Part shown: positions 1 to 7,510 of the stretch, piece by piece | Numbering within the stretch: the first letter of the stretch is position 1 | Layout: each line of letters opens with the position of its first letter | From: a virus | Reading direction: 5' to 3' (one strand) | IMG/VR virus record: IMGVR_UViG_3300030328_004755 | Location: 10,507 to 34,667 of that record | DNA length: 24,161 bases | Translations under genes and position numbers: made by a program | The notes under the pieces: model-generated | Databases searched by the model: none | What the model saw: only the letters and a program-made list of their open reading frames with translations | Told to the model about the DNA's origin: nothing

Positions 1-2
1 AA

Positions 3-506
3 GTTAGTAATTGCCCTGCATATAATAAAGAGTCTAAAGAAGCCCTAGAAGGGATGTTGGAATACAATTTAAATCCTGATGATTATTATTATATAGATTT
101 TCCTAAGCGTTTTCAACATAATGGACAAACAGTAACTTTGTATACAGGATTATTTGCCATATTATTTTCTTGTATGATGGGCTATGAGGAAGTATATACA
201 GCAGGGGTAGACGGAAATATGCTAGGTACAGATGATGGATTTAAATATAAAAAAAGATATATAAAAGAGGCAAAAAAATTTGTAAGAACAGGTAAGAGTA
301 AATTGGTAAGAGTTCATAAGCAACCCAAACCCAAAAATATGTCGGAATGGTCAGATTGGAAGGTTATACAAAATTATCCAAAAACTCTTGATTATCTTTT
401 GGATTATTGCAAAGATTTATATCCTAATATTAATATTTATAAATCGCATAAATTGTCAAAATTAAATGTAGAAATAAAAGACCCTTTAAATTACAATTTT
501 AATTAA
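3..506 (+). CDS. DUF115 / GT42-like glycan-modifying protein (5' partial)
   Basis: The frame is open back to the window edge (17 more codons before the first ATG at 54), so this is the C-terminal part of a longer protein. Counting from that ATG, residues 24-53 hold a glycine/threonine stretch, a helix and then GYEEVYTAGVDGN. This resembles the 'ALGYKEIYLSGIDF' segment of GT42 sialyltransferases (CstII type) and DUF115/MptE-like proteins, where it forms part of the nucleotide-sugar site. The C-terminal 'YPNINIYKSHKLSKL' also fits the end of those folds. A role in transferring or remodelling sugars is inferred from family resemblance only. The stop overlaps the next start by one base (TAATG), so it is coupled to the sulfotransferase gene, which supports a shared glycan-decoration job. 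The N-terminus and substrate cannot be judged here. Confidence 0.55.
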   Translation, partial: VSNCPAYNKESKEALEGMLEYNLNPDDYYYIDFPKRFQHNGQTVTLYTGLFAILFSCMMGYEEVYTAGVDGNMLGTDDGFKYKKRYIKEAKKFVRTGKSKLVRVHKQPKPKNMSEWSDWKVIQNYPKTLDYLLDYCKDLYPNINIYKSHKLSKLNVEIKDPLNYNFN

Positions 507-1210
507 TGGATAATATATTAATATATCAAATGGGGAAAGTCGGATCTCAAAGCATAAAACATTCTTTAGAAGAGAAAAAAATAAATCCATACCATTTACA
601 TTGGTTAGGAGAAAGAGAGCCTATTGCTGAGTTTTATACAAGGAATATAGATATTTTAAAGAATTTAAAAGATAAGAATAAAAAATTTAAAGTTATAGTT
701 TTAGTGAGAGAGCCAATGGCAAGGAATTTATCTGCTTTTTTTCAAAAAATTAGAAGATGGACATCTAAAAAACCTGAAAAGATGGATTCTTATGAAATTT
801 TTAAAGATTTTATAGAAAACTATGACATAGCATACCCAGACAAATGGTTTAAACAGGAACTTGAAAAGTTTTTTAATATAAATGTTTATAAAGAACCTTT
901 CGATCATAGTAAAGGTTATAAAATATATAGTATAAATGGACACGATATTTTAATTATAAGATTAGAAAATGCAAAAGATAAATTAGAAGAAGCGATGAGG
1001 GAATTTATTAAAATTTCAGGGATAAATATGAGCTGTTGTGGAGTTTATGAAAATAGAAAAGTTGGAAATGATTTTATTCAAAAATATAAAGATATTAAAA
1101 GTATGAATTTTCCATTAGATTTTATAAATAAAAATTATAATCTTAAATATTCAAAGCATTTTTACACAAAAAATGAAATTGAATCTTATAAGAAAGGATG
1201 GATAAATTGA
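506..1210 (+). CDS. Sulfotransferase, NKWYS / capsular polysaccharide type
   Basis: The N-terminus carries a P-loop-like 5'-phosphosulfate motif, YQMGKVGSQSIKHSL (residues 7-21, key GKVGSQS). A second motif, VIVLVREPMARNLSAFF (63-79), matches the 3'-phosphate-binding region of PAPS-dependent sulfotransferases, with R68 and S76 as the expected contacts. The middle 'DKWFKQELEKFFNINVYKEPFDHSKGY' region and the following 'ILIIRLEN' are typical of the putative capsular polysaccharide synthesis (NKWYS) family. It would transfer sulfate from PAPS to a glycan. At 234 residues it looks complete. The start overlaps the upstream stop (TAATG) and the end overlaps the lysozyme gene. A phage copy could modify host surface glycans or glycans on the virion; the target cannot be read from sequence. 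Confidence 0.75.
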   Translation: MDNILIYQMGKVGSQSIKHSLEEKKINPYHLHWLGEREPIAEFYTRNIDILKNLKDKNKKFKVIVLVREPMARNLSAFFQKIRRWTSKKPEKMDSYEIFKDFIENYDIAYPDKWFKQELEKFFNINVYKEPFDHSKGYKIYSINGHDILIIRLENAKDKLEEAMREFIKISGINMSCCGVYENRKVGNDFIQKYKDIKSMNFPLDFINKNYNLKYSKHFYTKNEIESYKKGWIN

Positions 1211-1605
1211 GTTTAATAGAAGCAGTTAAAGAATCAGAAGGTTTTAGAGATAAAGTATATAAGTGTACTGAAGGTATTGATACTATTGGGTATGGCTTCG
1301 CTATTAAAGACTTAGTATTAGATGAAGATATATGTGATATGATACTAGAGAGAAAGTTGGATAAATTGATAGATGCCGCCAATAAGAAGTTTCCTTTTTT
1401 AAGAGGATTGCCGCAAGATAAATGCGAAGTTGTATACGAAATGTGCTATCAGCTCGGCATCAACGGAGTTTCTAAATTCAAGAATATGCTTAAACACTTA
1501 GAAGCTGAGAACTTTGAAAAGGCATCAGTTGAGATGTTAGACTCTTTATGGGCTAAACAAACGCCTAATAGAGCTATTAAGCTCAGTAACCAGATGAAAA
1601 AATGA
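1207..1605 (+). CDS. Endolysin, T4-lysozyme-like (GH24)
   Basis: The N-terminus ESEGFRDKVYKCTEGIDTIG aligns with the T4 lysozyme active-site region. The spacing E-8-C-5-T (E14, C23, T29 counted from the ATG at 1198) fits the GH24 triad, in which the second residue is Asp or Cys; here it is Cys. It hydrolyses the MurNAc-GlcNAc bond of peptidoglycan. The C-terminal SLWAKQTPNRAIKLSNQMKK matches the 'W..QTPNRA' end of the family. No signal peptide or SAR anchor is seen, so a holin is needed for release. Start choice: the ATG at 1198 directly abuts the AAAGG Shine-Dalgarno, while TTG at 1207 has normal spacing and makes a 4-base TTGA overlap with the sulfotransferase stop, so TTG 1207 is preferred (132 residues; 135 from 1198). 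Confidence 0.85.
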   Translation: MSLIEAVKESEGFRDKVYKCTEGIDTIGYGFAIKDLVLDEDICDMILERKLDKLIDAANKKFPFLRGLPQDKCEVVYEMCYQLGINGVSKFKNMLKHLEAENFEKASVEMLDSLWAKQTPNRAIKLSNQMKK

Positions 1606-1826
1606 CAGAAGCACAAAAGCATAGGGAATATGTTATTAGTGTTTTATCGGAGCTTAAAAGCGATACTGAACACATTAAGGAAGGGGTAGCAAAGAATGAG
1701 CAGCATCTTAGTGAAATTAATGGAAGGTTACGCAAGACAGAGGAGAAAGTCAAGTTTATGGAAGGCGTTGGGTCTATTCTCTCTGTTATGTTTACTTTTT
1801 TTATCGGTTGGTTGTTTAGGAGATAG
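1602..1826 (+). CDS. Small coiled-coil protein with C-terminal membrane anchor (XhlA/holin-like)
   Basis: A 74-residue protein. Residues 1-52 are charged and heptad-like (coiled coil), and residues 53-72 (GVGSILSVMFTFFIGWLF) form one transmembrane helix ending in RR. This layout, and the place immediately after the endolysin with an ATGA overlap, resembles XhlA-type lysis accessory proteins, which act with a holin at the inner membrane. There is no lipobox or signal sequence, so it is not a classical spanin. Membrane topology is well supported; the lysis role is inferred from position and shape. Confidence 0.65.
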   Translation: MTEAQKHREYVISVLSELKSDTEHIKEGVAKNEQHLSEINGRLRKTEEKVKFMEGVGSILSVMFTFFIGWLFRR

Positions 1827-2600
1827 ATGAGTAAAGTATTGAAAAGAGCTATCGTTACCCCTGATAAGCATTTTCCTTTACATTCACAACCTGCAATTAA
1901 CTGTGTTAAACAGGTTATTGAAATTGTTAAACCTAATCTTTATATAGATTTAGGTGATACTGGTGAGTGGGGTAACTTCTCTCATTGGAAGTGGAAAAGA
2001 AAGAAAAAGCCTCCTTTAGAGATTATAATTCCTACATTAAACCAGGATGTTAAAGATGTTAATGAGGGGATGGATCAAATTGACGAGTCTTTAGATAAGG
2101 TAGGTTGTGAAACCAAACACTTCATACAAGGCAATCACGAGCTTTGGTTAGATCAATTTGTAGATGAACATTCTTACTTGCCTCAATATATGCCTAAAAA
2201 TTGTTTAAGATTAGAAGATCGTGGGTATAAATACCATAAATGTGGTAAATTTCTTAAGGTAGGGAAGCTCAATTTTTATCATGGACATCTATATGGTGGG
2301 CAATATCATACCGCTAATCATCTTAGAAAGTTAGGTGCAAATGTTATGTATGGGCATTGGCACGACATCCAACAAATGAGTGCTACCCATATAGATGGAC
2401 AGAAGTCAGCCTGGAGTATTGGATGCTTAAAGGATATGACAAGAGAAAGTAATGAATGGCTAGGTGGTAGAGGGCATAATTGGAGTCATGGGTTTGCTAT
2501 AGTGGATTTCTTTAGAGGTGGCAATTTTTCAGTACATTTGATGCAAATAATTGATGGTGTTACTAGCTTGTATGGGGAGAAGATAGATGGGAATGTCTAA
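1827..2600 (+). CDS. Calcineurin-like metallophosphoesterase
   Basis: The set of metal-binding motifs of the family is present in order: D13-K-H15, GD at 43-44, GNHE at 102-105, HGH at 152-154 and GHWHD at 176-180. These bind two metal ions and hydrolyse phosphomono- or diesters. The length (257) is normal for a single-domain phage enzyme. There is a good Shine-Dalgarno (AGGAGA) before the ATG, which directly follows the upstream stop. The substrate is unknown: nucleic acid, nucleotide or phosphoprotein are all possible. Its location between lysis-type membrane genes is not informative about function. Enzyme class is confident, biological role is not. Confidence 0.85.
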   Translation: MSKVLKRAIVTPDKHFPLHSQPAINCVKQVIEIVKPNLYIDLGDTGEWGNFSHWKWKRKKKPPLEIIIPTLNQDVKDVNEGMDQIDESLDKVGCETKHFIQGNHELWLDQFVDEHSYLPQYMPKNCLRLEDRGYKYHKCGKFLKVGKLNFYHGHLYGGQYHTANHLRKLGANVMYGHWHDIQQMSATHIDGQKSAWSIGCLKDMTRESNEWLGGRGHNWSHGFAIVDFFRGGNFSVHLMQIIDGVTSLYGEKIDGNV

Positions 2601-3027
2601 ACAAGAAATAGAGCAGAAGAAGAAAGAGCGAATGGCTGCTAAGAGGCTTATGATTGATAAGCTAAGATTTTGGGTTGGTGTATTTAGTGTTCCTACTATA
2701 TTGATTATGGCTTGTATGTTGATTGCCTCGGCATATTACTTAGGTGAAAGTCAGTTGGCGGTTGTAACAGGTCTTATTTCGACCATAACGATAGGTTTAA
2801 TCAATGTTTTAAATGGGATGGTAGCTCCACCTCCACCAGAAGACCCATTAGCGACAGTAGCAAAAGATTTAGTACACCATTTACAAGATCAAGCTAATAA
2901 AGATATGGAAGTATCTATGGATAGGAATAAGATTAAGATTGGTGGAAATGGAGTAAAGATGGAATCTAATACCCCTAAAGATTCAGTATGGGGAGATGAT
3001 GTTCCGCTCAAGAAAAGGAAAAAGTAA
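2587..3027 (+). CDS. Two-helix membrane protein, holin candidate
   Basis: A 146-residue protein with a charged N-terminus (residues 1-26), two predicted membrane helices (about 27-50 and 57-78) joined by a short loop, a Pro-rich break (APPPPEDP, about 79-86) and a charged cytoplasmic tail ending KKRKK. Two helices with a basic tail, in the same operon as the endolysin, fit a class II-like holin, although the long tail is unusual. A GGGGAGA Shine-Dalgarno sits 6 bases before the ATG at 2587; an alternative start at 2593 would remove only two residues. It overlaps the metallophosphoesterase gene by 14 bases. No recognised family. Confidence 0.6.
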   Translation: MGMSKQEIEQKKKERMAAKRLMIDKLRFWVGVFSVPTILIMACMLIASAYYLGESQLAVVTGLISTITIGLINVLNGMVAPPPPEDPLATVAKDLVHHLQDQANKDMEVSMDRNKIKIGGNGVKMESNTPKDSVWGDDVPLKKRKK

Positions 3028-3855
3028 ATGAAAAATATGTATGATTACAGTAAAGTAGTCAAACTAATGAGAGATTTTTTTCAGGGTGAGAAGGGTTTTA
3101 CAGAAGTCCCTGCTCAAAGTAGGCAATCTATATTAGCTGCTTGTGAAGACCCTGCGACAATATCTCAGTATATATTTAGTGGTGTTAATTACCCATTACC
3201 TCAAACAGGGCAAATGTGGCTAGAGAGAGACTTGTTGGAAAACCCTAAAGTAAAAGGTGTTTTTTGTATAACAACTAGTTATAGAAACGAACCTAATCCA
3301 GTAGAGGGAAGGCACGATAAAATCTTTCCTATGTTTGAATTTGAGTCTCATGGCAATATAAATGATATGATTAAACTAGAAGAGGAATTGCTAGAGCATT
3401 TAGGGTTTGGCTCGGATCACCATAAGATTACATATGATGATGCTTGTAATAAATATGATACAAAAGAATTAGATTATGATGAAGAAGAAGCGTTGTGTAA
3501 GGACTTTACTCCTTGTACTTTTTTAACGCATTTTCCATTGAGGACTCATCCATTTTGGAATATGAAACACGCAGGTAATGGTATTTATAATAAAGTAGAT
3601 GTTATAATGCATGGTATGGAAACTATTGGTTCTGCTGAACGAGCAGTAGATGTAGAGGAAATGAGAAACCAATTTCATAACATATCAGATGGTGAGTATG
3701 CTAGATTGCTTTATAATCATTTTGGCGAAAAAAGAGTTGAAGATGAATTAGAAGAATATTTAGCTTTAGATATGTTTGAAAGATTTGGTGGTGGTATAGG
3801 AGTAACAAGAATGGTATCTGCTTTAAAGGCAGCAGAATTATTAAAAGGAAATTAA
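3028..3855 (+). CDS. Stand-alone class II aminoacyl-tRNA synthetase core (Asp/Asn/Lys subclass-like)
   Basis: The protein is 275 residues and consists only of a class IIb catalytic core. A motif 1-like GFTEVP lies at 23-28. Motif 2 is TSYRNEPNPVEGRHDKIFPMFEFE at about 83-106, with R86, E88 and H96 in the expected ATP-binding places. Motif 3 is GGGIGVTR at 254-261. An ETIGSAER segment matches the 'GE(I/L)xxGxxR' region that reads the amino acid. The OB-fold anticodon-binding domain that normally precedes the core is absent, so it should activate an amino acid without reading a tRNA anticodon. Known stand-alone relatives include archaeal AS-AR, bacterial AsnA (both make asparagine) and EpmA (modifies EF-P). 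Which it resembles is undecided. It starts directly after the previous stop and ends in a TAATG overlap. Confidence 0.8.
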   Translation: MKNMYDYSKVVKLMRDFFQGEKGFTEVPAQSRQSILAACEDPATISQYIFSGVNYPLPQTGQMWLERDLLENPKVKGVFCITTSYRNEPNPVEGRHDKIFPMFEFESHGNINDMIKLEEELLEHLGFGSDHHKITYDDACNKYDTKELDYDEEEALCKDFTPCTFLTHFPLRTHPFWNMKHAGNGIYNKVDVIMHGMETIGSAERAVDVEEMRNQFHNISDGEYARLLYNHFGEKRVEDELEEYLALDMFERFGGGIGVTRMVSALKAAELLKGN

Positions 3856-3977
3856 TGAAAAAAAAATCAACAACACATAAAAGAAGAAAAGAAGCAATAG
3901 ATGCCTTAAATGGCGAATATAATGGTTGGTGGATATACCAATATTACAAAGGGTTGGTTAGAGGAAGTGAAAAATAA
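3855..3977 (+). CDS. Small basic protein, 40 aa
   Basis: Starts within the upstream stop (TAATG), with AAAGGAAAT just before it, and ends in another TAATG that starts the next gene. The N-terminus is very basic (KKKSTTHKRRKEA), followed by an aromatic stretch NGWWIYQYYKGL. The double one-base overlap is the main evidence that it is a real gene. No family is recognised. Confidence 0.5.
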   Translation: MKKKSTTHKRRKEAIDALNGEYNGWWIYQYYKGLVRGSEK

Positions 3978-4093
3978 TGGATTGGGGAAGATTGTTAGAT
4001 GCTTTTTTAACAAGTTTATTTATTGCAGTTCCTTTGTGGGTGTTTTATGTAGGAATTAAGATATTAATAATGGATTGGTTAAATGGAAAATAA
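3977..4093 (+). CDS. Small single-span membrane protein, 38 aa
   Basis: Coupled by TAATG to the gene before it. Residues 9-32 (from FLTSLFIAVPLWVFYVGIKI) form one hydrophobic helix. The N-terminus starts MDWGRLLD and a short soluble tail ends DWLNGK. Its size and place near the lysis block suggest a membrane accessory protein, for example a holin modulator, but nothing proves this. Confidence 0.5.
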   Translation: MDWGRLLDAFLTSLFIAVPLWVFYVGIKILIMDWLNGK

Positions 4094-4164
4094 TGTTAGC
4101 AAATTTGAAGATTTAAGATTTTACATAAACAATAAAGAAATAATATATAAAATAAGGAGTGATT

Positions 4165-4464
4165 ATGTTAGAAATGATCGCAGCAAATTTAACAGGTAAA
4201 GCAGTAGCTGTAGCAGGGGGAGGAGTTGCAGTTGTTGTCTCTACTTGGGTTTTAAAGAAGATACCTAATGCTACTATAAAAGCAAAGGTGGGGATGTGGA
4301 TGTATGGACTAGGAGTTGGAGTAACTCTTGGAATGGCTAAATGGAAATTTACTAAGCCAATATGGAATAAGGTTGTTGAGCCATATTTTATTGACTTAAT
4401 AGATAATGTAATAATAACTGGGCTATCAAAGTTTGTGGAGGGTATGAGATCAGATAATGTCTAA
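4165..4464 (+). CDS. Small membrane protein, 99 aa
   Basis: ATG 4165 lies 5 bases after a strong AAGGAG (4154-4159). The in-frame GTG at 4159 overlaps that Shine-Dalgarno and is unlikely to be the start. Residues about 11-31 (glycine/alanine/valine rich) and about 42-58 (MWMYGLGVGVTLGMAKW) look like two membrane helices separated by a basic KKIPNATIKAK loop, followed by an amphipathic tail. This is the third or fourth small membrane protein of the block, so another holin or pinholin-type protein is possible. It ends in an 8-base overlap with the next gene. No family recognised. Confidence 0.65.
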   Translation: MLEMIAANLTGKAVAVAGGGVAVVVSTWVLKKIPNATIKAKVGMWMYGLGVGVTLGMAKWKFTKPIWNKVVEPYFIDLIDNVIITGLSKFVEGMRSDNV

Positions 4465-5062
4465 TCTTAAATTAGATAATGCTTTAGATCATAATCTTAA
4501 ACCAATAAAGGTAGAAGATAGAATTTTGCCTTTAAATGTTTCTGATAGTAAAATAGTTTATCCTAAAACACCTACAGATACTTATGAGGTGGCTAATAAA
4601 AAGTATGTAGATGATAATGCAGGTGGTGGTTCATCTGATAGTAATTATTATTGGGTTCTTAATGCAGGTTTTAATTATGGCTCTACAGGAGGTACAAAAG
4701 TATATGTACCATTGAATGGATATGTATTTGAAAGTAGTGTTTCTTCTAGTAGAAATGAATTTCAAGTAGTTGTAATGCCACACGATGGATATTTAAGTAA
4801 AGTGGTTGTAAGAAGTGAAGAAGCGTGTGGTTCTTCTGTAGTTGGATTGCATAAATCTTCAAATAACACAGAAATACCTAATACTACAGCTTCAAATGAA
4901 GCAACAGTAAATATGATAGTAGATGATACATCTTATAATTTTGCATTTGGAGAATCTGCAACAGTATCATCAGGAGATGCTGTAGCTATATCTTTTGATC
5001 CTACTAACGATGCAAATGATACGATTTTAACTGCTGTATTTATTTTAGATGGGAGTACATAA
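4457..5062 (+). CDS. Tail-fibre-like structural protein
   Basis: 201 residues. The N-terminal part contains PTDTYEVANKKYVDDN (about 39-54), a motif common at the start or neck of phage tail fibres, followed by a Gly/Ser linker (GGGSSDS). The rest (about 62-201) is beta-rich, and 'VSSGDAVAISFDP' followed by a closing strand is like a jelly-roll receptor-binding tip. It probably forms a trimeric fibre or spike. Its neighbour downstream has the same layout and is coupled by TAATG. The receptor cannot be predicted. Confidence 0.6.
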   Translation: MSNLKLDNALDHNLKPIKVEDRILPLNVSDSKIVYPKTPTDTYEVANKKYVDDNAGGGSSDSNYYWVLNAGFNYGSTGGTKVYVPLNGYVFESSVSSSRNEFQVVVMPHDGYLSKVVVRSEEACGSSVVGLHKSSNNTEIPNTTASNEATVNMIVDDTSYNFAFGESATVSSGDAVAISFDPTNDANDTILTAVFILDGST

Positions 5063-5856
5063 TGAGTTTAACAAATAAGACAATAGCAAATACTTATAAA
5101 GATGTATTACAAGTAGATAATAGTAATAATGGAGCATCTGCTATAATAAAAACTGTAAAAAGTGGAAATGGCGTTGATACTGCATTAAGATTATCAAAGG
5201 AAGTAGTAAGCGTAAGACCTTCAACTACTGAAACTACAACAGCATTAAGGGTACAAGCCTATGAAGGAAGTACATTACTACAAGTAGATTCTACTAATAC
5301 AGAAGTAAAAGCATTGGGGCAATATGTCAATACAGGTGTTCATCAATTTATGTATGCTGCTGCACATCAATATCCTGATACTGCTAATACTTGGAGTGCA
5401 TTGGATGCAATAGGTGGTGGAAGGTTTAGAAATTCTAATATAGAATTAGGTACAGGTTCATCTCCTGCAACAACTTATGATGCAAGTGCAAATCAAGCTG
5501 ATGATTTAGTCCAAAGTATATGGGTTGTACCATTTAATATAACAATAGATGCTGTAAAAGTATGGTTTGGTCAAGGTGCAGGTTCTGGAGATACCGTAAA
5601 ATTTTCAATAATGGGATATTCGATTGACACTTCAATGGGAGGAACAGGTGGAGATTTGAGTGGTGGGATTGAGCATTGTGTATCTCCATCAACAATAACA
5701 GGAACAGGATATAAAATAGCTTATAATCAAGACTTAACAATAAGCTCTGCAAATGTAAATGCAGGGAAAGCGATTGTAGCTTGTGTTCATCAAGACGGAA
5801 CAAATGCTGATTTAACAGTAAATATGCAATTAGTATATCATTTAAGAAGTACATAA
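5062..5856 (+). CDS. Fibre/appendage structural protein
   Basis: 264 residues, beginning at TAATG. The N-terminal half has short repeated beta-turn segments (SLTNKTIANTYKDVLQVDN, then TALRLSKEVVSVRPS and TALRVQAYEGSTLLQVD), typical of fibre shafts that carry 'regressive' strands. The C-terminal half (about 140-264) looks like a beta-sandwich ending in an NMQLVYHL strand, similar in layout to the tip of the upstream protein. Probably a virion appendage involved in adsorption. No enzyme motif is seen. Family assignment is by pattern only. Confidence 0.55.
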   Translation: MSLTNKTIANTYKDVLQVDNSNNGASAIIKTVKSGNGVDTALRLSKEVVSVRPSTTETTTALRVQAYEGSTLLQVDSTNTEVKALGQYVNTGVHQFMYAAAHQYPDTANTWSALDAIGGGRFRNSNIELGTGSSPATTYDASANQADDLVQSIWVVPFNITIDAVKVWFGQGAGSGDTVKFSIMGYSIDTSMGGTGGDLSGGIEHCVSPSTITGTGYKIAYNQDLTISSANVNAGKAIVACVHQDGTNADLTVNMQLVYHLRST

Positions 5857-5873
5857 AATTAAGGAGATAAGTT

Positions 5874-7436
5874 ATGCCTAAAGCATTAGGATACGCCACA
5901 GGAACTTCGGCAACTTTTGAAAGTCAAAGTGGTGCAGTAGATAGAAGTAAGGCTGTTTCAAAAACTAAAAAAGGTATTGGATATTCTGCTGATACAAATA
6001 GTTTATTACTAGACATACAAAAAAGTACAAGTGAAACTACAGTACAATCTAGTGATATTAAGGCTTTAAATATTAAAAACACAGGTAAAGTTCCTGCATT
6101 TATTATTTTAGGATATAGATTGTGGACTGCCGCCGCAACACAAGGTGCTGAAAGTTATCATGTAAACTACTTACTTAAGCCAGGAGAAGAATTGTATTTA
6201 CCTACTATTAGAGGTGTAATAAGTGATGAAGATGTAGAGCCTCTTGGTGGGACTGCTGTAACAGATGGTGTTCCTACAGCAGTTATGTATTTAGATTCTA
6301 CCGCAAATGTAGATGATGCAACAGCAAATGGAATTAAAAGTAGTGCTTCTGATACTACATTGTATTTAGAACCTTTTACATCGGCAGCTAATTGTACAGC
6401 AAATCTATTTAGAGTAGGTGATTTAATTAGGTGTACTAATGAAATAATGGAAGTAACTGCGATAGGAGACAAATCAGATTTAGCAAATAATAAATTGACA
6501 GTTAAAAGAGGTATGTATGGTTCTACCGCAGCATCTGATCACGCTGATGCAGATGCAGTTACATTTGCATTTTTTAATGAGTATCACGATTTTGATAAAT
6601 ACAGTCTACCACAAACTGATTCTCAAGGGAGGTTTAAATGCTCTAATATGTTTGGAGTAGGTAGATCAGCAACTGGAATACAAGGCATAGTACCTGGGAG
6701 TTTCTCAGTACAGTTTTATGAAGCAGGTTATCAAGAATTGGGCTTAACAGGAATTACATCTTCTACTAACTCAGGATTAACAGCAGGTGGAACATATAAA
6801 TTAGATATTACAGTAGATGGTGGAACTTTATTCCAAGATTTGACATTTACATTAGATTCATCAAATGTTAATTTCGGTGGTAAGAATGGAGTAGTCTCTA
6901 AGATACAAGAAGCACTTGATACTCAATTTTACACAGCAGGTAATTTATTTGAAAAGAAAGTTCATGTCGAAATAGTTGGAGGAGATATAAGATTTACATC
7001 AGGTTCTCATCTTGCAACATCTGCTATACTACTTGCAGACACAGGTGATAGTGATACTTTTATAGATGCGGCAGCTAATGGTAGAATCCCTGCTTCTAGT
7101 AACTTAGATGCCCCTGTAGCTGCAAAATTAGCAACTACAGAAACTTACGATCCTGTTACTTACGGAAGTAGTTTTAAAGAAGACTTGTTTGTGTATGATG
7201 ATGGTAATGGTAATTTGTTTGGCAAAGCTAGAGGTACTATAAATTATGAAACAGGTGCTATTGATATGGTAGGATGTCCACCTAATGCTCAGTTTGTTTA
7301 TAATGTATTGCACAGTTCAGCTTTTTCAGGGAAACAAGATGCTACAGAAGCAACAAAACAAAATAGTTTACAAGCAGTTTATGCTAACTTACCTTCTCAA
7401 AAATGGGCAGGTGAAATAGAAATAGAGACATTTTAA
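5874..7436 (+). CDS. Large structural protein, beta-rich
   Basis: 520 residues, with a strong AAGGAG Shine-Dalgarno 6 bases upstream of the ATG. The region at about 170-235 (VGDLIRCTNEIMEVTAIGD, then LTVKRGMYGSTAASDHADAD) matches a segment often found in phage virion proteins, where a line about onset of 'LTVxRGxxGTxAAxHxxGxxV' marks a beta-domain. The C-terminal region (GTINYETGAIDMVGCPPNAQ) resembles another common virion beta-hairpin. No HK97 capsid features (E-loop, long spine helix, protease site) are visible, so major capsid is unlikely. A neck, head-decoration or tail structural role is possible. TAATG-coupled to the 24-residue gene below. Confidence 0.55.
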   Translation: MPKALGYATGTSATFESQSGAVDRSKAVSKTKKGIGYSADTNSLLLDIQKSTSETTVQSSDIKALNIKNTGKVPAFIILGYRLWTAAATQGAESYHVNYLLKPGEELYLPTIRGVISDEDVEPLGGTAVTDGVPTAVMYLDSTANVDDATANGIKSSASDTTLYLEPFTSAANCTANLFRVGDLIRCTNEIMEVTAIGDKSDLANNKLTVKRGMYGSTAASDHADADAVTFAFFNEYHDFDKYSLPQTDSQGRFKCSNMFGVGRSATGIQGIVPGSFSVQFYEAGYQELGLTGITSSTNSGLTAGGTYKLDITVDGGTLFQDLTFTLDSSNVNFGGKNGVVSKIQEALDTQFYTAGNLFEKKVHVEIVGGDIRFTSGSHLATSAILLADTGDSDTFIDAAANGRIPASSNLDAPVAAKLATTETYDPVTYGSSFKEDLFVYDDGNGNLFGKARGTINYETGAIDMVGCPPNAQFVYNVLHSSAFSGKQDATEATKQNSLQAVYANLPSQKWAGEIEIETF

Positions 7437-7510
7437 TGCCATACGGAAAAGGAACATACGGAAAAAAGAGGGGTAGACCAAAAAAGAAAAGAAAGAAAGG
7501 TCGTAGATAA
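7436..7510 (+). CDS. AT-hook-like basic microprotein, 24 aa
   Basis: Begins at TAATG with the stop of the 520-residue structural gene and ends at TAATG with the start of the connector gene, so it fills the intergenic space exactly. The protein opens MPYGKGTYGKKRGRPKKKR and ends KKGRR: 14 of 24 residues are Lys or Arg, with a GRP core flanked by basic residues, the signature of an AT-hook that binds the minor groove of AT-rich DNA. An internal DNA-binding or packaging-related role is inferred. It is too short for most gene finders. Confidence 0.6.
   Translation: MPYGKGTYGKKRGRPKKKRKKGRR

Noticed and set aside
4083-4199. 38-residue + ORF beginning MENNVSKFEDL
   Set aside because: It has no clear ribosome site, and it runs over the strong AAGGAG and start of the 99-residue gene. 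More likely the leader of that gene.
5874-7436. Major capsid protein
   Set aside because: Length would allow it, but no HK97-fold pattern is seen; the sequence is beta-rich with virion-decoration-like motifs.
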